A DNA stretch of 64,000 bases from Candidatus Krumholzibacteriia bacterium (GTDB lineage: Bacteria; Krumholzibacteriota; Krumholzibacteriia; WVZY01; JAKEHA01): positions 58,948-122,947 of the forward strand of contig JAOUHG010000009.1 in the NCBI GenBank assembly GCA_029865265.1. The letters run 5' to 3'. The notes below the pieces were generated by a model. The model searched no databases and was not told the origin of the DNA. It saw nothing but the letters and a program-made list of their open reading frames with translations. Below are positions 54,317-61,161 of this stretch, piece by piece. Every line of letters starts with the position of its first letter. The first letter of the stretch is position 1. The translations under genes and the position numbers were made by a program.

Positions 54317-55263
54317 TGAAGAACGAACCGGTGCTGGGAGGCGTTGCACAGACCGAGGCCGATCGCTGCGAGCCGTTGCTGCGCGCTGGCAACACCAACT
54401 GCGGCGGCTGCGGCATGTCGATCACGCTCAACATGATCAGCCGCGCCATCGCCGACCGTCCCGTGCAGATGGTGATTCCCGCCTGCTGCGGCATCGTCAC
54501 CGCGGGCTCCTTCCCGTACAGCGCCTACGGTGCCCCGGTGGTGGCGTCGACGTTTGCGGGCGCCGCGGCGGTTGCAAGCGGGCTGGCGCGCGTGGCCGAA
54601 CTCAACGGCGAGAAGACGCGAGTGATGTGCTTTGCCGGTGATGGCGGCACCTACGACATCGGCATGGCCACGGTGAGTGCGGCAGCGGAGCGCGACGAGG
54701 ACATCCTCTACGTCTGCTACGACAACGAGATCTACGGCAACACCGGCGGCCAGCGTTCCTCGGCCACGCCGGTGGGTGCATCCACCACCACCACGCCGGG
54801 CGGCAAACACCACGCCAAGAAGGACATTCTGTCCATCATGGCAGCGCACCGCGTTCCCTACACCGCGTCGGTATCCATCGCGCACACCGAGGACATGATG
54901 CGCAAGTTCCGTCACGCGCTGGACGCGCGCGGTTTCCGCTTTCTGCACATCCTCTCCCCGTGTCCCACGGGCTGGAAGTCCGAACCGGCCGACGGTATCG
55001 AATTGATCCGCCAGGCGGTGGAGTCGGGGCTGTATCCGGTGGTGGAGATCGTTGACGGCGACGAGTACACCATCAACGTGGAGCCCTCCTTCTCGGTGGA
55101 AGCGCTGCGCGCCTTCATCAAGGGGCAGGGACGCTTCACCAAGTCGAAGGTGTCGGTGGAGGATCTCGAGGTAGGCATCCGCCGCCAGTGGGAGATCCTG
55201 CGCCGCCACGTCCGCATCCAGGGCGCCAGCGCGCTGGACGTTTCCGCCGAGCTCGAAGACTAG
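54316..55263 (+). CDS. porB: 2-oxoacid:ferredoxin oxidoreductase beta subunit (PorB-like, TPP-binding)
   Basis: The 315-aa protein binds thiamine diphosphate and one [4Fe-4S] cluster. The cluster motif is NTNCGGCGMS with a further PACCGIV, the TPP site is CFAGDGGTYDIG, and the Mg2+/TPP loop is YDNEIYGNTGGQRSSATPVG. It completes a PorA-PorB-PorG-PorD set with the two upstream genes. GGAGG lies 10 nt before ATG 54316 (1-nt overlap with the alpha stop). A GTG at 54313 with a 4-nt overlap is equally possible. It is the last gene of the cluster, with a 60-nt gap to the MFS gene and its own TACAAT word there. Confidence 0.94.
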   Translation: MKNEPVLGGVAQTEADRCEPLLRAGNTNCGGCGMSITLNMISRAIADRPVQMVIPACCGIVTAGSFPYSAYGAPVVASTFAGAAAVASGLARVAELNGEKTRVMCFAGDGGTYDIGMATVSAAAERDEDILYVCYDNEIYGNTGGQRSSATPVGASTTTTPGGKHHAKKDILSIMAAHRVPYTASVSIAHTEDMMRKFRHALDARGFRFLHILSPCPTGWKSEPADGIELIRQAVESGLYPVVEIVDGDEYTINVEPSFSVEALRAFIKGQGRFTKSKVSVEDLEVGIRRQWEILRRHVRIQGASALDVSAELED

Positions 55264-55307
55264 CGACCCCGGCCCGATAGTCCATCCCATCTTTTCTGCG
55301 GCGCGGT

Positions 55308-55313
55308 TACAAT
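55308..55313 (+). promoter_or_regulatory. TACAAT -10 word before the MFS gene
   Basis: TACAAT ends 10 nt before ATG 55324, giving a near-leaderless message. No good -35 is visible. Confidence 0.5.
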
Positions 55314-55323
55314 TGGCCGCGCC

Positions 55324-56547
55324 ATGGCCTCCCGCACCCACCGCATCGTCTCTTTTCTCGCCCTGCGGCGGAGCACCGTGGGTGTGCTCGCCATGGTGGT
55401 GCTCGTCGGCATGGGCGAGAACATGGCCGAGCGCTTCCTGCCCATCTACATCCTGGCACTCGGCGGCGGGGCCATGGCCATCGGCCTCCTGCAGGCCATG
55501 GACAACCTGCTCTCCGCGCTCTACTCGTTTCCCGGCGGTTACCTGGCGGATCGCATGGGCGTCAAGCGCGCGCTGCTGGTCTTCAACCTGGTGGCCATTG
55601 CGGGCTTCGCGCTGGTCATTCTGATTCCGGCGTGGCAGGCGGTGCTGGCGGGCGCGGTGTTGTTCCTCTCCTGGTCGGCGCTTTCTCTTCCCGCCACCAT
55701 CAGTCTTCTGTACAAGGTGCTGCCCCAGCACAAGCGCACCATGGGTGTGAGCATGCTCTCGCTGGTGCGACGGGTCCCCAAGGCCATCGGCCCGCTGCTG
55801 GGCGGCGTGTTCATTGCGCTGTGGGGCGAGCGCGACGGCGTGCGGTTGGCGTTCGTGGCCGCAATGGCCATGGCGGTGGTGGCGCTGTTCCTGCAACAGC
55901 GCCTCATCGCGGATGATTCGCCGGGTACGGCCGGGGCCCTTGCGTCGCCAGCCGAGCGCGACCCGCGCAAACTCTACCGCCTCATGAACCCCGCCATGAA
56001 GCGCCTGCTGGTGAGCGACATCCTCATCCGCTTCTGCGAGCAGATTCCCTACGCGTTCGTGGTGGTGTGGTGCATGAAGACCATCGCGGCGCCGGTGACG
56101 GCGGTGCAGTTCGGCCTTCTGACCACCATCGAAATGGTGGTGGCGATGCTCATCTATATACCTGTCGCTCGCCTGGCCGATCGCGGTGCCAAGAAGCGCT
56201 ACGTGCTCATCACATTCGTCTTCTTCACGATATTCCCGCTGGTGCTCTTCTACTGCCACTCGTTTGAATGGCTGGTGGTGGCGTTCGTGGTGCGGGGCTT
56301 GAAGGAGTTCGGCGACCCCACGCGCAAGTCGCTCATCATGGATCTTTGCCCGGAGCAGAACCGGGCGGGGATGTTCGGGCTCTACTACCTGATCCGCGAC
56401 GTGGTGGTTTCCGTCGCCGCACTGGGCGGGGCCTTCCTGTGGCAGATCAGCCCGGAGTTGAACCTGATGACGGCGTTCGCCTTTGGCATCATCGGTACCA
56501 CATGGTTTGCCGCCTTCGGCCGCGACCTGCGCGAACCATCCGCATGA
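55324..56547 (+). CDS. Major facilitator superfamily transporter
   Basis: The 407-aa membrane protein has about 11-12 helices. The MFS loop 2-3 motif reads GGYLADRMGVKRALL, and a related ARLADRGAKKRYVLI lies at the start of the second half. A long charged central loop (DDSPGTAGALASPAERDPRKLYRLM) separates the halves. FPGGYLADR and RDVVVSVAALGGAFLW suggest a drug- or metabolite-type MFS exporter, and substrate cannot be told. It follows the POR cluster on the same strand but has its own -10 word. A terminator follows at 56565. Confidence 0.9.
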   Translation: MASRTHRIVSFLALRRSTVGVLAMVVLVGMGENMAERFLPIYILALGGGAMAIGLLQAMDNLLSALYSFPGGYLADRMGVKRALLVFNLVAIAGFALVILIPAWQAVLAGAVLFLSWSALSLPATISLLYKVLPQHKRTMGVSMLSLVRRVPKAIGPLLGGVFIALWGERDGVRLAFVAAMAMAVVALFLQQRLIADDSPGTAGALASPAERDPRKLYRLMNPAMKRLLVSDILIRFCEQIPYAFVVVWCMKTIAAPVTAVQFGLLTTIEMVVAMLIYIPVARLADRGAKKRYVLITFVFFTIFPLVLFYCHSFEWLVVAFVVRGLKEFGDPTRKSLIMDLCPEQNRAGMFGLYYLIRDVVVSVAALGGAFLWQISPELNLMTAFAFGIIGTTWFAAFGRDLREPSA

Positions 56548-56564
56548 GAGGGCCGGACAAAGAA

Positions 56565-56596
56565 AAGCCCCCGCCGGCCGATGCCGACGGGGGCTT
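56565..56596. terminator. Intrinsic terminator between MFS and the small secreted protein gene
   Basis: AAGCCCCCG-c-CGGC pairs with GCCG-a-CGGGGGCTT (56565-56578, 56583-56596) with one internal mismatch. It lies between convergent genes and can serve both. Confidence 0.85.
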
Positions 56597-56621
56597 GTGA
56601 TTGCTGCGGGACGTTTAGAGA

Positions 56622-57173
56622 CTACTTGCGATAGTGATCCTTCACCGCGCCCCAGGTGGTGTTCTCGGTGGGGACCGTCTGGCAGTCCGGACCGAGGATC
56701 TCCTCCGGGTTCGTGCAGCCGGGCTCGAAGGTGGCCGCGCGCAGGTGCGCCTGGAACATGCCACCGTCGTTGCGGGTGACGAAAATGCCGGTCGAACTGC
56801 TCCCCGGCGTCGTGCAGTAGAAGATGGGGAACGTACAAGTGGCATCGGACGGCATCGTGAAATCGAACTCGTACACGCCATCCGCAACATAGGTGGCGAC
56901 GAGATCGAAGTTCCCGGAGCCGGAGCTGTTGACGCGCACGTTCAGCGTGGCGTCGGTGCCACCATTGGCGCACTCCGCGACGTTGTCGATGGTGAGGCGG
57001 TAGGTCTCACCGGGTTCGACATCCCACGCCTGCACGGCGGGGCCGGTCGGGCCCGACACGCAGCCGCCGGAAACGGACGTAACACTGATCAGACGGGCGT
57101 TGGCACTGGCCATCGCCGGGATCACAGCAATTCCTAGCATCGCAACATAGAACAGATAGCGCTTGATCATCAT
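56622..57173 (-). CDS. Small secreted beta-rich protein of unknown function
   Basis: The 183-aa protein has signal MMIKRYLFYVAMLGIAVIPAMASA. The mature part is one compact beta-sandwich-like domain of about 130 residues (ETYRLTIDNVAECANGGTD, VADGVYEFDFTMPSDATCTFPIFYC) with six to seven cysteines that could form disulfides. It ends in an acidic/basic tail (EEILGPDCQTVPTENTTWGAVKDHYRK) encoded to the stop. I do not recognise the family. GAGGAG lies 5 nt before the first of two ATGs. A consensus promoter lies upstream at 57325-57354, giving a leader of about 150 nt. Confidence 0.75.
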   Translation of the reverse strand: MMIKRYLFYVAMLGIAVIPAMASANARLISVTSVSGGCVSGPTGPAVQAWDVEPGETYRLTIDNVAECANGGTDATLNVRVNSSGSGNFDLVATYVADGVYEFDFTMPSDATCTFPIFYCTTPGSSSTGIFVTRNDGGMFQAHLRAATFEPGCTNPEEILGPDCQTVPTENTTWGAVKDHYRK

Positions 57174-57324
57174 GGACTCTCCTCGAGGTTCGGGATTCAC
57201 ACTTTGCAATATGTTCTTCGACGCGGCGCTATCTCCCCATCGCTCGACTCGCCAAACAAACGCGGCGCCCGCCACGCACTCGCGTGACCGACGCACACAT
57301 CCTCCGTCATTATTGAACACGTGT

Positions 57325-57354
57325 ATTATAGCACGTTCCGGGACCTGCTGACAA
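57325..57354 (-). promoter_or_regulatory. Consensus promoter of the small secreted protein gene
   Basis: On the minus strand TTGTCA (57354-57349), an 18-nt spacer and TATAAT (57330-57325). The gap 57174-57461 holds this promoter and the protease terminator and no other coding signal. Confidence 0.7.
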
Positions 57355-57397
57355 CGCGCGAAGGGCTTCGGCTCTCCGTGGCGGGCGGGGGAAGAAC

Positions 57398-57429
57398 GCG
57401 AGCGGGCCAGCCGCAGCTGGCCCGCTCGC
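57398..57429 (-). terminator. Hairpin terminator of the S8 protease gene
   Basis: A perfect 13-bp stem GCGAGCGGGCCAG/CTGGCCCGCTCGC (57398-57410, 57417-57429) with a 6-nt loop lies 33 nt past the stop on the minus strand; the T tract is weak (GTTCTTCCCC). Confidence 0.75.
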
Positions 57430-57461
57430 CTTAATTAGCAGCTACACAGTAAGTTGCGAGG

Positions 57462-60101
57462 CTACTTCAGTAGAACCATCTTCTTCTGCTCGACGAAGCT
57501 CCCCGCCGTCAGGCGGTAGAAATATACGCCCGAACTCAGGCCCGCCGCGTTGAAGTCGATTGCGTGCCGGCCGGCCCCCATCGTCCCGTCGGCCAGCGAG
57601 GCGACCCGCCTTCCCGAAACGTCGAAGACGTCCAGGCGGACGTGGCCCTCCGACGCCAGCGTGAAGGAGATGGTCGTGCGCGGGTTGAACGGGTTGGGGT
57701 AGTTCTGGTCCAGCGAATTGCCTAGTGCAACCGGGGCCTCCGGCGCCAGCGCGGGCTCCACGCCGCCCGCCTTGCGGGCCGTGGCGATGTTGGCAACCGG
57801 CTCCGAACCGAGCACGGAGGTGGTGGCGCGCCAGGTGATCGCGTCGACGTACACATCGTCGTTGTTGTCGCTGGCATCGCAGCGGAAGCGAATCTTGGCA
57901 CCCGTGGGGAACGTGTACGTGCTGCGCGGCAACGTAATAGTGGCCACGTAGAAGGAACCATTGTTGAAGCTCGTTCCCGAAACGTAATTCGCCACGATCT
58001 GGTACGCGGACCCGTTGTAGTACTCCACGTAGAAGTTCTCGCCCGTCTCCATGCTCTGCGCACGGAAGTAGAACTCGATCTCCTGGGTCTGGTACGCGGT
58101 TACATTGCGGCCGGTCGTTGTATAGAACGACGACGCGGTGCCGCTGTTGTCCTGGATATCACCCGCGGCCGTGCTTTCCCACGCATAGGTTCCGCCGGTA
58201 TAGCGCGACATGTCGGCGCCGCCATCGGTGAAGCTGCCCATGCCACTCTGGAAGTCATCGTAGGTGATGGTGGTCCAGGTGGTGCCGCCACCGGTCACCG
58301 AGATGTACGCCGACTTCACCTCCGGGTCGCTGCCGCACGCGTTGGTGGCGGTGAGTGTCACCGTGTAGCTCCCCGCCGCCGTGTAGGTGTGGCTGGGGTT
58401 CTGCGCGGTCGAGGTCCCGCCGTCACCGAAGTTCCAACTCCAGCTGGTGGGGCTGCCGGTGGAAAGATCGGTGAAGCTCACCGCGAGGGGCGCGACACCC
58501 GACGTCGGTGAGCCGGAGAAGTTGGCGGTAACGGTGGGCGAACAGCCGCCACCACCGCCGACCGCGGCGTTGATATCCACCATGCCGTAGCCCGAGTAGC
58601 GATCCCAGCCGGCGCCCGACTCCACGTTCACGATATCCTGGGCGGTGCTGGTGAGCTGGCTCTTGATCTGCGCCGGCGTGTAGCCCGGGTTCTTGGACTT
58701 GATAAGCGCACACACGCCCGCCGCGTACGGCGTGGCGCACGAGGTGCCGTTGAAGAACGGTTCGTAGTCGCCGCTCACGTAGCCGCCGCTGCCCTGGATG
58801 TCTGTGGTGGGCAGGATGGTGGGTGCAATGATATCCACCGCACCGGCCGCGTTGGCAGTGTTGACACCGTAGTTGGATCCCCACCAGCGTTCACCGTCGC
58901 AGGTGTAGCCGCGCGGATCGGTGCTGACACCCGGGTTGACCTCGGAAGCGCTGCTGCTGCTGCGCTTGCGGTCGCCGCAGGGCGACGCCGCACCCACACC
59001 GATGACGTAGGCGTTGATGGCGGGATAGCTGATGGTGCTCATGTTTTCGTTGCCGGTGGCGGCAAGAATCGTGACCCCGGCGTTGTTGGCGTACAGGATG
59101 GCGGCGTCGGTGGACGGGTCGCTGGAGATTGCCGCCCCCAGACTCATGCTGATGATGTTGGCGCCGTTGTCCGCCGCGTAGTAGATGGCGTTAACGATGG
59201 CCGAGAAGAACATCGACCCCGCGTTGTTGGCCACCTTGAGCGGCATGATCCTGCACCCCGGTGCGGCACCGCACGCGCCCAGACCGTTATTGGCCCGGGC
59301 GGCCGCAACACCCGCGCACGCCGTGCCGTGTCCCGGCGCCGCCGAGTTGTCTTCGGGGTTGCTGTCGTTGCTCCCGAAGTCGTAGCCGGTGACGAGGTTG
59401 AGATCCGGGTGGCTCAGGTTCACACCCGAGTCGATGATGGCAATGATCACGCTGGCGCTGCCGAAGCCCGCCGTCCCGTCCCAGCCCGCCTGCGCGTTGG
59501 TGTCGAATCCGGGCGTGCCCACGGTGGTGGGCAGCGTGTGGGAGTATGTCCCGCCCCAGTCGAGGCCGGGCAGTTGTGCGGTGTTGTTGTGGCCCCAGTG
59601 ATTGGGGTACAGCGGATCCGACGGCACCACCGCCGGGTACGCCAGCCAGTCCGGTGTCGCGTACTCGACGTTGGCGTCCGCAGAATACTGACGCACCGCC
59701 TCTTCGACGTCCGCGCCCGGTACCAGGTGCAGCATGTAGGTACGGTTTACGCCTGCCTGCTGTGCCGCGATGGTGTTCATCGGCTCGATGAACGGGCGGG
59801 TGATCTTGACCACGCCCACGCGGCGGCTGAGCGCGTCGACGGAGGCAAGGCCCGTCTCGATACCCGGCGCCTCCGCATTCAACTGCGGACCCACCCTTAG
59901 CGTTGAGCGCTTGGCACTCGAATCGGTGAACTTGACGATGATGCGATCCGGCGCGTACGGAAGGACCTGGTCCCCCGCGGGGACGAAGCCCTTCTGTACC
60001 GGCGAAAACGCGCGCGGCGCCGCGGCAAACGCAGCGAACGCAAAGAACAAGACGACCAGAGCAAGCAGTGACACACAAACCAGCAATGTCTTGCGATTCA
60101 T
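57462..60101 (-). CDS. Subtilisin-like (S8) secreted protease with PKD and C-terminal sorting-type domains
   Basis: The 879-aa protein has a signal (LLVCVSLLALVVLFFAFAAFA) and a propeptide-like region with PDRIIVKF. The S8 catalytic domain carries D224 in AIIDSGVNLSHPDLN, H258 in GHGTACAGVAAA and S454 in FFNGTSCATPYAAGV. A PKD domain (about 520-600; FTDLSTGSPTSWSWNFGDGGTS, HTYTAAGSYTVTLTA) and a jelly-roll-like domain (DDFQSGMGSFTDGG to RFRCDASDNNDDVYVDAITW) follow. The last ~85 residues run NYPNPFNPRTTISFTL, LDVFDVSGRRV, GLSSGVYFYRL and KKMVLLK, the sorting-type module. It likely degrades extracellular protein. AGGAG lies before ATG 60101. A perfect hairpin follows the stop. Confidence 0.93.
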   Translation of the reverse strand: MNRKTLLVCVSLLALVVLFFAFAAFAAAPRAFSPVQKGFVPAGDQVLPYAPDRIIVKFTDSSAKRSTLRVGPQLNAEAPGIETGLASVDALSRRVGVVKITRPFIEPMNTIAAQQAGVNRTYMLHLVPGADVEEAVRQYSADANVEYATPDWLAYPAVVPSDPLYPNHWGHNNTAQLPGLDWGGTYSHTLPTTVGTPGFDTNAQAGWDGTAGFGSASVIIAIIDSGVNLSHPDLNLVTGYDFGSNDSNPEDNSAAPGHGTACAGVAAARANNGLGACGAAPGCRIMPLKVANNAGSMFFSAIVNAIYYAADNGANIISMSLGAAISSDPSTDAAILYANNAGVTILAATGNENMSTISYPAINAYVIGVGAASPCGDRKRSSSSASEVNPGVSTDPRGYTCDGERWWGSNYGVNTANAAGAVDIIAPTILPTTDIQGSGGYVSGDYEPFFNGTSCATPYAAGVCALIKSKNPGYTPAQIKSQLTSTAQDIVNVESGAGWDRYSGYGMVDINAAVGGGGGCSPTVTANFSGSPTSGVAPLAVSFTDLSTGSPTSWSWNFGDGGTSTAQNPSHTYTAAGSYTVTLTATNACGSDPEVKSAYISVTGGGTTWTTITYDDFQSGMGSFTDGGADMSRYTGGTYAWESTAAGDIQDNSGTASSFYTTTGRNVTAYQTQEIEFYFRAQSMETGENFYVEYYNGSAYQIVANYVSGTSFNNGSFYVATITLPRSTYTFPTGAKIRFRCDASDNNDDVYVDAITWRATTSVLGSEPVANIATARKAGGVEPALAPEAPVALGNSLDQNYPNPFNPRTTISFTLASEGHVRLDVFDVSGRRVASLADGTMGAGRHAIDFNAAGLSSGVYFYRLTAGSFVEQKKMVLLK

Positions 60102-60544
60102 GTTGCTGTTCTCCTGTCTAACTCGAACGACTCGCACGACGTGCCTCCACGGAAGCACCACGGCTTCCATCGAAGCGCCAAAGCACCAGCGGCCGGGTCG
60201 CATGCGCGACCCAACATCCGATTAAACGGTTGTTGGATTCCCCCCTCGCGGCTGCAGCAGGAACAGCCACTTCTGTGTGCGCACGCCCGGCCGAGGATCA
60301 GGTGGGTCGGCCGGGGCGATCATCCGCGGGCCTCCGCGGACGGGGAATGCTAGGAGCGCTCCCCCTCGCCGGTCCACACAAATGTATGTGAAAGATGGTG
60401 CAAAGGCCTCTGGCCAAACCGGTTGCCACTGACGCCGTTGACCGACCGCGCGCCCCGCCCATACAATCGACCTGGATCTTCAACCCTGGGAAGCACCTGT
60501 CCCTATCCCGCGCGCCGCGCCGCCGCGTCGCTCTTCAAACCGCG
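60102..60544. other. 443-nt divergent intergenic region
   Basis: The region separates the S8 protease (minus) from the ECF sigma gene (plus). I recognise one good plus-strand promoter (60438-60467). An open frame that would extend the sigma factor upstream to 60395 has no family similarity and no ribosome-binding site, so it is treated as leader. No repeat or RNA gene was seen. Confidence 0.6.
60438..60467 (+). promoter_or_regulatory. Promoter of the ECF sigma / kinase pair
   Basis: TTGACC (60438-60443), an 18-nt spacer and TACAAT (60462-60467) lie about 77 nt before ATG 60545. Confidence 0.65.
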
Positions 60545-61120
60545 ATGGCCGCTGACCACGATGTCACCCAATGGCTTCGCCAGATGACCGACGGCAACCC
60601 GGCGGCCCTCGACCGCGTCGTCGGCCTCCTCTATGACGAGCTGCGCGCCATGGCGCGTAACCGCCTGTCCTCGGAGCGCTCGGGTCACACCCTGAGCGCC
60701 ACCGCCGTGGTCAACGAGGTCTACCTCAAGCTCGCAGGACACCACCGTATCAGCGCCCCCGATCGCACCCGCTTCCTCGCCGTGGCGGCCACCACCATGC
60801 GACGGGTGCTTGTGGACTACGCCCGGACCCGCCGCCGGCAGAAGCGGGGCGGGGGCGAGGCCAACGTCCCCCTCGACCAGGTCGAACACCTGCTTTCCGA
60901 CACCGAAGCCGACGAGGTCCTCGCCCTCGACGCAGCCCTCACGCGTCTCGCGGAGATCAACCCCCGTGGCGCGGAGGTGGTGCAGCAGCGCTTCTACGCC
61001 GGACTCTCGCTGGAAGAGACCGCGGCCCTGCTCAATGTCTCCACCAAGACCGTGCAACGCGACTGGATCGCTGCCCGCGCCTGGCTGCGCAAGGAAGTGG
61101 TCCAGGAACTGGACCCGTGA
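60545..61120 (+). CDS. ECF-type RNA polymerase sigma factor (Sigma70_ECF / PF07638-like)
   Basis: The product is about 191 aa from ATG 60545. Region 2 is LLYDELRAMARNRLSSERSGHTLSATAVVNEVYLKL and continues with FLAVAATTMRRVLVDYAR, the -10-binding part typical of the ECF-STPK group. Region 4 is GAEVVQQRFYAGLSLEETAALLNVSTKTVQRDWIAARAWL, a helix-turn-helix for the -35. In this group the sigma factor is usually encoded next to a Ser/Thr kinase and controlled by it rather than by a classical anti-sigma factor. Such a kinase follows after 41 nt. An upstream extension to 60395 is possible but unlikely. Confidence 0.9.
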   Translation: MAADHDVTQWLRQMTDGNPAALDRVVGLLYDELRAMARNRLSSERSGHTLSATAVVNEVYLKLAGHHRISAPDRTRFLAVAATTMRRVLVDYARTRRRQKRGGGEANVPLDQVEHLLSDTEADEVLALDAALTRLAEINPRGAEVVQQRFYAGLSLEETAALLNVSTKTVQRDWIAARAWLRKEVVQELDP

Positions 61121-61161
61121 TGTCCGCTTTGCCGCGCAATCATCGCCACTAGTTCACAGCC

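Noticed and set aside
60395..60544. N-terminal extension of the ECF sigma factor
   Set aside because: The extra 50 residues have no family similarity, overlap the TTGACC/TACAAT promoter and lack a ribosome-binding site.
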